Part shown: piece by piece, positions 5,967 to 14,500 of the stretch | Layout of the letters: each line of letters begins with the position of its first letter | Numbering within the stretch: position 1 is the first letter of the stretch | NCBI GenBank assembly: GCA_050117725.1 | Contig: JASFME010000016.1 | Span: 1 to 19,108, forward strand | From: JASFJH01 sp050117725 | GTDB taxonomy: Bacteria > Pseudomonadota > Gammaproteobacteria > AKS1 | Length of the DNA: 19,108 nt | Direction: 5' to 3' | The notes under the pieces: model-generated | Seen by the model: only the letters and a program-made list of their open reading frames with translations | What the model was told of the DNA's origin: nothing | Database searches by the model: none | Translations under genes and position numbers: made by a program

Positions 5967-7895
5967 ATGGGCAAGATCATCGGAATCGACCTTGGTACGA
6001 CGAACTCCTGTGTCGCCGTTATGGAAGGCAAGGAAGCGCGTGTTATTGAAAACGCCGAAGGTGACCGCACCACACCTTCTATTGTGGCATTTGCCGACGA
6101 TAACGAGGTACTGGTCGGCCAGTCGGCCAAGCGCCAGGCCGTGACCAACCCGACCAACACGCTGTACGCGGTCAAGCGCCTGATCGGTCGCAAGTTCGAA
6201 GACGCCGAAGTACAGAAAGATATCTCGATGGTACCTTTCAAGATCCTCAAGGCCGATAACGGCGATGCCTGGGTCGAGGCACAGGGCACGAAGATGGCAC
6301 CACCGGAAGTCTCCGCCCGTGTCCTCATGAAGATGAAAAAGACCGCCGAAGATTACCTCGGCGAAGAAGTCACCGAAGCCGTGATCACGGTGCCGGCCTA
6401 CTTTAACGATTCCCAGCGCCAGGCCACGAAGGACGCCGGCAAGATCGCCGGTCTCGATGTCAAGCGCATCATCAACGAGCCGACTGCCGCGGCGCTGGCT
6501 TACGGTATGGACAAGAAGCGCGGTGACGCGAAGATTGCTGTGTATGACCTCGGTGGCGGTACCTTTGATATCTCGATTATCGAGATTGCCGACATTGATG
6601 GCGAACACCAGATTGAAGTGCTGTCGACCAACGGTGACACCTTCCTCGGTGGTGAAGATTTTGACATGCGCCTGATCGAATACCTCGTTGACGAGTTCAA
6701 GAAAGATTCAGGCATGGATCTGAAGGGTGATCCGCTGGCGATGCAGCGTCTCAAGGAGGCCGCGGAAAAGGCCAAGATCGAGCTGTCTTCCTCTCAGCAG
6801 ACCGACGTGAACCTGCCGTACATCACGGCCGATGCGAGCGGTCCGAAACACATGAACGTCAAGGTGACCCGCGCCAAGCTCGAGTCACTGGTCGAAGACC
6901 TGATTTCACGCTCTATCGAGCCGTGCAAGGTCGCACTCAAGGATGCCGGTCTGTCAGGCTCCGAGATTGATGACGTGATTCTCGTCGGTGGCCAGACCCG
7001 TATGCCGAAGGTACAGGATGCAGTGAAGGAATTTTTCGGCAAGGACCCGCGCAAGGACGTTAACCCGGATGAGGCCGTTGCAATCGGTGCCTCTATCCAG
7101 GGTGGTGTACTTGGTGGTGAAGTTAAGGATGTTCTGTTGCTTGACGTTACGCCGCTGTCGCTCGGTATTGAAACCATGGGCGGTGTCATGACCAAGCTCA
7201 TCGAGAAGAACACCACGATCCCGACCAAGGCCTCGCAGGTGTTCTCGACTGCCGACGATAACCAGACTGCGGTGACCGTGCATGTCCTGCAGGGTGAGCG
7301 CGAACAGGCCGTGGCCAACAAGTCACTGGGTCGTTTCGACCTTGCGGACATTCCACCGGCACCGCGCGGTATGCCACAGATTGAAGTGTCCTTCGATATC
7401 GATGCCAACGGTATCATGAACGTGTCTGCGAAGGACAAGGCGACAGGCAAGGAACAGTCGATTGTCATCAAGGCCTCGAGCGGTCTGTCGGATGATGAGA
7501 TCGAACGCATGGTCAAGGATGCGGAGGCGCATGCCGATGAAGACAAGAAGTTCCACGAACTGGTCACGGTCCGTAACACGGCAGACCAGATGATTCATGC
7601 CGTGAAGAAGTCGATGGAAGATCTTGCTGACCAGATGGAAGCAGGTGAAAAGGAAAATATCGAAGTGGCTATCAAGGAACTGGAAGAAGTCATGCAGGGC
7701 GACGACAAGGATGCCATCGAAGCGAAGACCAAGGCATTGACCGAAGCCTCGGAAAAACTGGTCGAACGCGCCTATGCGCAGCAGGCCGAGCAGGGTGCTG
7801 CCGAGGCTGCAGCCGGCAACCCGGGTACGGATGCCAACGCTGCGGGTGATGATGTCGTTGATGCCGAGTTCGAGGAAGTCGACGACAAGAAATAA
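5967..7895 (+). CDS. dnaK: Chaperone DnaK (Hsp70)
   Basis: DnaK is the ATP-driven Hsp70 that binds exposed hydrophobic segments and works with DnaJ and GrpE. The 642-residue product shows the phosphate-1 motif GIDLGTTNSC near the start. VPAYFNDSQRQATKDAG, EPTAAALAYG and the phosphate-2 motif VYDLGGGTFDISI follow, then VGGQTRMP. The interdomain linker KDVLLLDVTPLSLGIET leads into the beta-sandwich and helical lid. The C-terminus ends in the acidic EFEEVDDKK typical of proteobacterial DnaK. AGGAG at 5954-5958 sits eight bases from the ATG. It is driven at least partly by the sigma-32 promoter at 5873-5900. Codon use looks highly optimised, as expected for an abundant protein. Full length, with no anomalies. 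Confidence 0.99.
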   Translation: MGKIIGIDLGTTNSCVAVMEGKEARVIENAEGDRTTPSIVAFADDNEVLVGQSAKRQAVTNPTNTLYAVKRLIGRKFEDAEVQKDISMVPFKILKADNGDAWVEAQGTKMAPPEVSARVLMKMKKTAEDYLGEEVTEAVITVPAYFNDSQRQATKDAGKIAGLDVKRIINEPTAAALAYGMDKKRGDAKIAVYDLGGGTFDISIIEIADIDGEHQIEVLSTNGDTFLGGEDFDMRLIEYLVDEFKKDSGMDLKGDPLAMQRLKEAAEKAKIELSSSQQTDVNLPYITADASGPKHMNVKVTRAKLESLVEDLISRSIEPCKVALKDAGLSGSEIDDVILVGGQTRMPKVQDAVKEFFGKDPRKDVNPDEAVAIGASIQGGVLGGEVKDVLLLDVTPLSLGIETMGGVMTKLIEKNTTIPTKASQVFSTADDNQTAVTVHVLQGEREQAVANKSLGRFDLADIPPAPRGMPQIEVSFDIDANGIMNVSAKDKATGKEQSIVIKASSGLSDDEIERMVKDAEAHADEDKKFHELVTVRNTADQMIHAVKKSMEDLADQMEAGEKENIEVAIKELEEVMQGDDKDAIEAKTKALTEASEKLVERAYAQQAEQGAAEAAAGNPGTDANAAGDDVVDAEFEEVDDKK

Positions 7896-7922
7896 CTTGA
7901 GCGAAACATTTTTGCTCTCAGG

Positions 7923-7962
7923 TGACAAGAGCCGTACTCATTTGGGGTTGCGGCTCTTGTCA
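7923..7962 (+). other. Perfect 12-bp hairpin between dnaK and dnaJ
   Basis: TGACAAGAGCCG (7923-7934) and CGGCTCTTGTCA (7951-7962) are exact reverse complements around a 16-base loop. No T-run follows, so it is not a canonical intrinsic terminator. It could stabilise the 3' end of dnaK mRNA, mark a processing site, or reduce read-through into dnaJ. A GCTCT at 7914-7918 could instead pair with AGAGC at 7928-7932, which would compete with this stem. Confidence 0.7.
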
Positions 7963-8009
7963 TGTCTGGCCAGGATGGTCTGAACAATAACGGGTAATGT
8001 AGCAAGACT

Positions 8010-9149
8010 ATGGCAAAGCGCGACTATTACGAAGTACTGGGTGTAGAGAAGAATGCCAGCGATGCCGATCTGAAAAAGGCCTATCGCCGCCTGGCTATGA
8101 AGTACCACCCGGATCGTAATCCGGATGACAAGGAAGCCGAGGGAAAATTCAAGGAGGCCAAAGAGGCGTACGAAATCCTTGCCGATGCCCAGAAGCGTGC
8201 CGCCTATGACCAGTTCGGCCATGCCGGTGTGGACGCGTCGATGGGTGCCGGTGGTGGGCCGGGCGGCCCCGGCGGGGCCAGTTTCAGTGATATCTTCGGT
8301 GACATCTTTGGCGATATCTTTGGTGGCGCTGGGGGGGCCGCAGGTGGCCAGCGTGCCTATCGTGGCGCTGACCTGCGTTACAACCTTGCCCTGAGTCTTG
8401 AAGACGCCGTGCAAGGCACATCGGTCAAGATTCGTGTGCCGACTATGGTGCATTGCGATACTTGCGGTGGCTCCGGTGCAAAAAAGGGCAGTTCTCCTGA
8501 AGTCTGCAGTACCTGTGGCGGTCATGGCCAGGTCCGTATGCAGCAGGGTTTCTTCTCGGTACAGCAAACCTGCCCGGAGTGTCACGGCAGAGGCCAGACC
8601 ATCAAGAATCCGTGCCCGGACTGTCATGGCCAGGGGCGTGTCCAGGAACAAAAGACCCTGTCGGTGAAAGTACCGGCCGGTGTTGATAATGGCGATCGCA
8701 TTCGTCTTGCCGGCGAAGGCGAGGCCGGTGAAAGCGGCGGTCCTGCCGGTGATCTGTATGTGCAGATCGCGGTCAAGCCGCACAAGATCTTCGAGCGCGA
8801 TGGCGACAACCTGTATTGTGATGTGCCGATCGATATCGTTACAGCGGCGCTGGGTGGAGAACTCGAGGTCCCGACGCTTTCCGGCCGGGTCAAACTCAAG
8901 GTTCCTGCCGGTGCGCAAACCGGCAAGATGTTCCGCCTGCGCGGCAAGGGCGTGAAATCGGTACGCAGTGGCGCACCCGGTGACTTGCTGTGCACCGTGG
9001 TCGTGGAAACCCCGGTTAACCTGAACGGCAAGCAGCAGGAAAAACTGCGCGAATTTGGCGATTCGCTCAAGGGTAATGGCAAGCACAGCCCGAAGACTGA
9101 TTCCTGGCTGGATGGCGTGAAGAAATTCTTCGACGACATGAAATTCTGA
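8010..9149 (+). CDS. dnaJ: Chaperone DnaJ (Hsp40, type A)
   Basis: DnaJ delivers substrates to DnaK and stimulates its ATPase. The 379-residue product has the J-domain with HPD at 33-35 and a glycine/phenylalanine-rich linker (about 75-115) that includes a triple DIFG repeat. Four zinc-binding CxxCxGxG repeats lie at 149-156, 166-173, 188-195 and 202-209, all cysteines present. Two beta-sandwich domains and the C-terminal dimerisation segment follow, ending WLDGVKKFFDDMKF. The ATG at 8010 has no clear Shine-Dalgarno, which may keep DnaJ below DnaK; an ATG at 7997 is followed at once by a stop. It is the last gene of the heat-shock cluster and is followed within four bases by a large palindrome. 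Confidence 0.98.
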   Translation: MAKRDYYEVLGVEKNASDADLKKAYRRLAMKYHPDRNPDDKEAEGKFKEAKEAYEILADAQKRAAYDQFGHAGVDASMGAGGGPGGPGGASFSDIFGDIFGDIFGGAGGAAGGQRAYRGADLRYNLALSLEDAVQGTSVKIRVPTMVHCDTCGGSGAKKGSSPEVCSTCGGHGQVRMQQGFFSVQQTCPECHGRGQTIKNPCPDCHGQGRVQEQKTLSVKVPAGVDNGDRIRLAGEGEAGESGGPAGDLYVQIAVKPHKIFERDGDNLYCDVPIDIVTAALGGELEVPTLSGRVKLKVPAGAQTGKMFRLRGKGVKSVRSGAPGDLLCTVVVETPVNLNGKQQEKLREFGDSLKGNGKHSPKTDSWLDGVKKFFDDMKF

Positions 9150-9152
9150 ATA

Positions 9153-9236
9153 AAGTTGGCAGTTATCAGTTGGCAGTCAGCAGCCAGCTGTTTTTTATTT
9201 TTTTTCTGCTAACTGACCACTGCGAACTGCCAACTT
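9153..9236. repeat. Palindromic element A between dnaJ and dapB (31-nt arms)
   Basis: The left arm (9153-9183) and right arm (9206-9236) pair at about 26 of 31 positions. The outer 12 bases, AAGTTGGCAGTT and AACTGCCAACTT, are perfect. Each arm contains a tandem repeat with a 14-base period: AGTTGGCAGT occurs at 9154 and 9168. The loop is T-rich, with 14 T in 15 bases (9191-9205). It starts four bases after the dnaJ stop. It could end transcription, but its arms suggest a dispersed intergenic repeat family. Confidence 0.75.
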
Positions 9237-9291
9237 ATCGGCAGACTTGATAGACTTGCCCCTATAAAAATTCTGAAGAAGGTTCGGGACA

Positions 9292-10095
9292 ATGACGAGA
9301 ATCGCGATAACCGGTGCCGCCGGCCGCATGGGACGTGCACTGATCGAGGCCGGGCAGGCCGCCGACGGTGTCGAGATGAGCGTTGCCATCGAGCGTAGCG
9401 GTTCGTCGGTAATTGGCAGTGATGCCGGTGAGGTTGCCGGTATCGGGGCACTGGGTGTCAGTATTGTCGATGACCTGAACAGCGTTGTTGATGACTTCGA
9501 CGTCCTGATCGATTTCACCCGCCCTGAAGTGACTCTCGCCAATCTGGAAGTCTGTCGCACTCATGGCAAGCGTATTGTCATCGGTACGACCGGTTTTGAC
9601 GAGGCCGGCAAGCAGGCGATCGCCGATGCTGCCAACGATATCGGTGTTGTGTTCGCGCCGAACATGAGTGTCGGCGTCAACCTGTGCTTCAAGTTGCTGG
9701 ATCTCGCCGCCCGTGTCATGGGTAACGAGGTCGATATCGAGGTGATCGAGGCGCACCATCGTCACAAGGTCGATGCCCCTTCAGGGACTGCCTTGCGCAT
9801 GGGCGAGGTGGTCGCCGCAGCGCTCGGCCGTGACCTGAATGACTGCGCCGTGTATGGCCGGGAGGGCCAGACCGGTGAGCGGGATCGTCAGGCTATCGGC
9901 TTCGAGACCATCCGGGCCGGCGATATTGTCGGTGAGCACACCGTCATGTTTGCCGACATCGGCGAGCGTGTTGAAATCACACACAAGGCCTCGAGCCGTA
10001 TGACCTTTGCCAATGGCGCAGTGCGGGCCGCCGCCTGGCTGATGGCGAATGAAAAAGGCCAGTTCGATATGCAGGATGTACTCGGATTACGCTGA
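9292..10095 (+). CDS. dapB: 4-hydroxy-tetrahydrodipicolinate reductase
   Basis: DapB reduces the dihydrodipicolinate-level intermediate with NAD(P)H in the diaminopimelate/lysine pathway, supplying lysine and the peptidoglycan cross-link residue. The 267-residue product has the dinucleotide-binding GAAGRMG (8-14), IDFT (73-76), then GTTGF (98-102) and APNMSVGVN. The active site EAHHRHKVDAPSGTAL (153-168) has H155 and K159 in the positions of the E. coli catalytic histidine and lysine. AGAAGG (9277-9282) lies nine bases before the ATG. A TATAAA at 9263-9268 could be a -10, but no good -35 is visible. It follows dnaJ and precedes carA, as in pseudomonads. Confidence 0.98.
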   Translation: MTRIAITGAAGRMGRALIEAGQAADGVEMSVAIERSGSSVIGSDAGEVAGIGALGVSIVDDLNSVVDDFDVLIDFTRPEVTLANLEVCRTHGKRIVIGTTGFDEAGKQAIADAANDIGVVFAPNMSVGVNLCFKLLDLAARVMGNEVDIEVIEAHHRHKVDAPSGTALRMGEVVAAALGRDLNDCAVYGREGQTGERDRQAIGFETIRAGDIVGEHTVMFADIGERVEITHKASSRMTFANGAVRAAAWLMANEKGQFDMQDVLGLR

Positions 10096-10132
10096 ACGGT
10101 ACTGTTTTAGTGGATTTGCTGTCGATAAATTC

Positions 10133-10161
10133 TTCCAAGTACTGCCCTGACCCGGTATAAT
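10133..10161 (+). promoter_or_regulatory. Sigma-70 promoter for carA
   Basis: A perfect -10 TATAAT (10156-10161) is preceded at 17 bases by a weak -35, TTCCAA (10133-10138, three of six). Transcription would start near 10168 and give a leader of about 103 nt. The ATG formed by the last two bases of the -10 lies upstream of that start, so it cannot be the carA start from this promoter. Confidence 0.6.
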
Positions 10162-10170
10162 GAAAACCCG

Positions 10171-10191
10171 GTTGGAACGGTCCGTTTCAAC
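10171..10191 (+). other. First carA leader hairpin
   Basis: GTTGGAACG (10171-10179) and CGTTTCAAC (10183-10191) can pair along nine positions, with one G-U wobble, around a three-base loop. It lies at the very 5' end of the predicted carA transcript, where it could protect the RNA or take part in regulation. Confidence 0.45.
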
Positions 10192-10215
10192 TAAACAAGA
10201 CCAGTCAACAGCGCG

Positions 10216-10243
10216 GCGGGAGGTTCTAATAAAAGCCTCCCGC
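10216..10243 (+). other. Second carA leader hairpin
   Basis: GCGGGAGG (10216-10223) and CCTCCCGC (10236-10243) form a perfect GC-rich 8-bp stem around a 12-base loop, 18 bases before the carA Shine-Dalgarno. No T-run follows, so it is not an obvious terminator. Its CCTCC strand is complementary to the GGAGG of the carA ribosome binding site (10262-10266), so an alternative fold could hide that site. Confidence 0.55.
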
Positions 10244-10270
10244 TTCGTATATCCACGTAACGGAGGAGTT

Positions 10271-11404
10271 GTGCGTCAACCGGCACTGCTAGCACTCGAA
10301 GATGGCAGCCTGTTTTATGGCGAGTCCATTGGTATTGAAGGTGAAACCACAGGTGAGGTGGTGTTCAACACTTCGATGACCGGTTACCAGGAAATTCTCA
10401 CCGATCCCTCATACGCACGACAAATTGTTACCCTGACGGCCTCGCATATTGGCAACACCGGTACCAACAGTGAAGATGTTGAATCCAATGCCATCTATGC
10501 CAGCGGTTTCGTGATCCGTGATTTGCCCCTGTTGCACAGTAACTGGCGCGCTGAAATACCCCTTGACGAATACCTGCGCCGTAACAATGTGGTGGCGATT
10601 GCCGGTATCGATACACGCCGCCTGACCCGTATTCTGCGCAGCAAAGGGGCGCAAAACGGCTGTATCGTGGCCGGTGATAATATCGAGGAGGCTGCGGCGA
10701 TTGCTGCGGCACAGGCCTGTGCCGGCCTGAAGGGCATGGACCTGGCGAAGGAAGTCACCACGGATGCGCCTTACACCTGGCAACAGAAAAGCTGGGAACT
10801 CGAAGCCGGTTACCCGGACGCCGATGACAAGGATGCGCAGTTCAACGTGATTGCCTATGACTTCGGTGTGAAGCACAACATCCTGCGTATGCTCGCCGAC
10901 CGTGGCTGCAAACTGACCATTGTGCCGGCGCAGACCCCGGCCGCCGAGGTGCTGGCAATGAAGCCGGACGGTGTGTTCCTTTCCAACGGCCCGGGCGACC
11001 CGGAACCGTGTGATTATGCCATCAAGGCGATCGCTGAACTGCTCGATGCCAACATGCCCCTGTTTGGCATCTGTCTCGGCCACCAGTTGCTGTCCCTGGC
11101 CAGTGGCGCACAGACCGTGAAGATGAAGTTCGGCCATCACGGTGGTAACCACCCCGTCCAGGATCTCGACCAGGGTACGGTCATGATCACAAGCCAGAAC
11201 CATGGTTTTGCCGTCGATGATCAGAATTTGCCGACGCAGCTGCGCGCCACGCATCGTTCACTGTTTGATGGTTCCTTACAGGGGATTGAACGCACCGACA
11301 GGCCCGCCTTCAGTTTCCAGGGGCACCCGGAAGCGAGCCCGGGGCCGCACGACGTCGCGCCGTTGTTTGATCATTTTATTGAACTGATGAAAACCCAACG
11401 CTGA
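10271..11404 (+). CDS. carA: Carbamoyl-phosphate synthase small (glutaminase) subunit
   Basis: CarA hydrolyses glutamine and channels ammonia to CarB for carbamoyl phosphate, the shared precursor of arginine and pyrimidines. I choose GTG at 10271, with GGAGGAG just before it, because the product then begins MRQPALLALEDGS, aligning with E. coli, and is 377 aa against 382. The frame is open upstream to an ATG at 10160, but that ATG overlaps the promoter -10. The N-domain has EVVFNTSMTGYQEILTDPSY. The class I amidotransferase domain has LSNGPGDP, the nucleophile C268 in FGICLGHQ, and H352 and E354 in GHPEASPGPHD. All three catalytic residues are present. carB follows after 97 bases that hold a palindromic repeat. 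Confidence 0.97.
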   Translation: MRQPALLALEDGSLFYGESIGIEGETTGEVVFNTSMTGYQEILTDPSYARQIVTLTASHIGNTGTNSEDVESNAIYASGFVIRDLPLLHSNWRAEIPLDEYLRRNNVVAIAGIDTRRLTRILRSKGAQNGCIVAGDNIEEAAAIAAAQACAGLKGMDLAKEVTTDAPYTWQQKSWELEAGYPDADDKDAQFNVIAYDFGVKHNILRMLADRGCKLTIVPAQTPAAEVLAMKPDGVFLSNGPGDPEPCDYAIKAIAELLDANMPLFGICLGHQLLSLASGAQTVKMKFGHHGGNHPVQDLDQGTVMITSQNHGFAVDDQNLPTQLRATHRSLFDGSLQGIERTDRPAFSFQGHPEASPGPHDVAPLFDHFIELMKTQR

Positions 11405-11405
11405 G

Positions 11406-11486
11406 ACGCAAAAACGCAGAGGTCGCAAAGAGAATAAAATGATTAACTACATTCTTTGCGTCCTTGGCGACTTTGCGTCTTTGCGT
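11406..11486. repeat. Palindromic element B between carA and carB (8-nt units)
   Basis: The right half (11454-11486) has CTTTGCGT at 11454, 11471 and 11479, with a related nine-base unit between the first two. The left half (from 11406) is a diverged reverse-complement array: ACGCAAAA, ACGCAGAG, then GTCGCAAAG. The outer 20 or so bases pair with few mismatches; the inner left arm is shorter by about seven bases. It begins two bases after the carA stop and ends 15 bases before carB. From memory, ACGCAAAG-type arrays occur between genes in many unrelated bacteria. It has no long T-run. Confidence 0.7.
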
Positions 11487-11501
11487 TAAGAGCCTTTATA
11501 T

Positions 11502-14500
11502 ATGCCAAAACGTACTGACATAAACAGCATTCTTATTATCGGCGCCGGCCCGATTGTGATTGGCCAGGCCTGTGAGTTTGACTATTCCGGTGCGCAGGCC
11601 TGCAAGGCGCTGCGCGAAGAGGGCTATCGCGTCATTCTCGTCAATTCGAACCCGGCGACGATCATGACCGACCCGGAAATGGCGGATGCAATTTATATAG
11701 AACCGATTCATTGGCAGACCGTCGAACGCATCATCGAGAAGGAACGCCCCGATGCATTGCTGCCGACCATGGGTGGCCAGACGGCATTGAACTGCGCACT
11801 CGACCTCGCCAGCAAGGGTGTACTGGAAAAATACGATGTCGAGATGATCGGTGCCTCGCGCGATGCTATCGACAAGGCCGAAGACCGCGACCGCTTCCGT
11901 CAGGCGATGAGAAAGATTGGCCTGGATATGCCACGTTCGGCGATCGCCCACAGCATGGAAGAAGCGCAACAGGTACAGGCGCAGATCGGTTTCCCGACGA
12001 TTATTCGCCCGTCGTTTACCATGGGTGGCAGTGGCGGCGGTATTGCCTATAACAAGGACGAGTTCATCGAGATCTGCGAACGCGGCCTGGATCTGTCGCC
12101 GACCAACGAATTGCTGATTGAAGAATCGGCGTTGGGTTGGAAAGAATACGAAATGGAAGTGGTGCGGGATCGTAATGATAACTGCATCATTATCTGTTCG
12201 ATTGAAAATCTTGACCCGATGGGTGTACATACCGGTGACTCGATCACGATCGCACCGGCCCTGACTCTGACCGACAAGGAATTCCAGATCATGCGTGACG
12301 CCTCGTTGGCGGTATTGCGTGAGATTGGAGTCGATACGGGTGGTTCCAACGTGCAGTTCGCGATCAACCCGGAAAATGGTCGCATGATCATCATCGAGAT
12401 GAACCCGCGCGTATCGCGTTCATCGGCACTTGCCTCAAAGGCAACCGGTTTTCCTATTGCAAAGGTTGCGGCGAAACTTGCTGTTGGCTATACACTGGAT
12501 GAACTGAAAAATGAAATTACCGGTGGTGCAACGCCGGCATCATTCGAGCCGAGTATCGACTATATCGTCACCAAGGTACCGCGGTTTACCTTTGAAAAAT
12601 TCCCACAGGCCGATGATCGTCTGACCACGCAGATGAAATCGGTTGGCGAGGTCATGGCCATTGGCCGCACCTTCCAGGAGTCCATGCAGAAAGCCCTGCG
12701 TGGTCTCGAGATTGGTACCGACGGCCTGAATGAAATGATCGATCTCGCTGACGAGGAGGCACTCGATACCATCAAGCAGGAACTCGGTACGCCGAGGGCC
12801 AGTCGCCTGTGGTATGTCGCTGATGCCTTCCGTGCCGGTATGACACTCGAAGAAATCCATGCTGTATCGAAAATCGATCCGTGGTTCCTCGCGCAGATCG
12901 AGGACATTATTCGCACCGAGCAGACTATCAAGGGCAAATCGCTCGCCGATGTTGATGCCTTGTTGATGCGGCAGTTAAAGCGCAAGGGTTTTTCCGATTT
13001 GCGTCTGTCGAGCCTGATGAATGTGGCTGAAAATGATCTGCGCGCTCATCGTCATGCACTGGGTGTGCGCCCGGTCTACAAGCGTGTGGATACCTGTGCC
13101 GCCGAATTTGCGACAGATACAGCTTATCTGTACTCCACCTACGAGGAGGAGTGCGAGGCCGAGCCGAGTGACAATGAAAAGATAATGGTGCTTGGCGGTG
13201 GTCCGAACCGTATCGGTCAGGGTATCGAGTTTGATTACTGCTGCGTGCATGCGGCATTCTCGTTGCGTGATGCGGGTTATGAAACCATTATGGTCAACTG
13301 TAACCCGGAAACCGTTTCCACTGATTACGACACCTCGGATCGATTGTATTTCGAGCCACTGACGCTCGAGGATGTACTTGAGATCATCCACAAGGAAAAC
13401 CCGAAGGGTGTCATTGTGCAGTATGGTGGTCAGACGCCACTGAAACTGGCGCGCCCGCTGGAAGCTGCCGATGCGCCGATTATCGGTACCACGCCGGATG
13501 CAATCGACCGTGCCGAAGACCGTGAACGCTTCCAGCAGATGGTCAACAAGCTGGGCCTGTTGCAGCCGCCGAATGCGACGGCACGTACCAGCGAAGAAGC
13601 GATTAAGCTGGCTGATGAAATCGGTTACCCGCTGGTGGTGCGGCCGTCTTATGTGCTTGGCGGACGAGCAATGGAAATCGTCTACAACCAGGACGAATTG
13701 AACCGCTACATGTCCGAGGCCGTGCAGGTGTCGAATGAATCACCGGTATTGCTGGATCGTTTCCTCAATAATGCCGTGGAACTGGATGTCGATGCCATCA
13801 GTGATGGCAAGAACGTGGTTATCGGTGGCATCATGGAACACATCGAACAGGCGGGAGTGCACTCTGGCGACTCGGCCTGTTCACTACCACCCTATACGCT
13901 GTCTGCGGAAATGACCGAAAAGGTGCGTGAACAGATCAAGGCCATGGCGCTGGAGCTTGGTGTTGTTGGTTTGATGAATACCCAGTTCGCCGTGCAGGAT
14001 GATCAGTTGTATATCATCGAGGTTAACCCACGCGCCTCGCGTACGGTGCCCTTCGTCTCCAAGGCAACCGGACGACCGCTGGCAAAAATCGCGGCACGTT
14101 GCATGGTAGGTGAATCGCTCGTTGATCAGGGAGTGAAGGGAGAAATTGTGCCTAAGTACTTTTCGGTCAAGGAAGCCGTCTTCCCGTTCATCAAGTTCCC
14201 GGGCGTTGACCCCATCCTTGGGCCGGAAATGAAATCGACCGGTGAGGTCATGGGCGTTGGTCGTAGTTTCGGTGAGGCCTTTGGCAAGGCAACACTGGGC
14301 GCAGGTATCCGCCTGCCAGGTAGTGGTCGTGCCTTTATCAGTGTCCGCGATGTCGACAAACCGGCTGCGCTTGACGTTGCCAGGGACCTGGTGAAACTTG
14401 GCTTCAAGCTGATCGCCACAGATGGTACAGCGAAAATGCTTAACGAGGCTGGCTTGAAGTGTGAACATGTAAACAAGGTCGAGCAAGGTCGACCGCATAT

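Noticed and set aside
8289..8324. Triple DIFG repeat in DnaJ as a recent tandem duplication
   Set aside because: DIFGD-type repeats are normal in the glycine/phenylalanine region of gammaproteobacterial DnaJ.
7938..9086. Long antisense frame of 382 codons opposite dnaJ
   Set aside because: It is a shadow of the biased codon use of a highly conserved gene; its product resembles no family and it has no ribosome binding site. The same applies to the long frames opposite dnaK, carA, carB and ftsH.
9191..9205. T-run after dnaJ as a standard intrinsic terminator
   Set aside because: The stem directly before it (CAGC/GCTG, four pairs) is too weak; the T-run is in the loop of the larger palindrome. 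Termination is still possible but not shown.
10160..10270. In-frame ATG at 10160 giving a 37-residue N-terminal extension of CarA
   Set aside because: The ATG is formed by the last bases of the TATAAT -10 element, the extension resembles nothing in CarA, and the GTG at 10271 has GGAGGAG and aligns with the known start.
10280..10300. GCACTC near the carA start as a half CIRCE site
   Set aside because: The partner GAGTGC is missing nine bases on, and it lies in coding sequence.
11406..11486. CTTTGCGT array as a CRISPR
   Set aside because: Units are only 8 bases, nearly contiguous and without spacers, and there are no cas genes.
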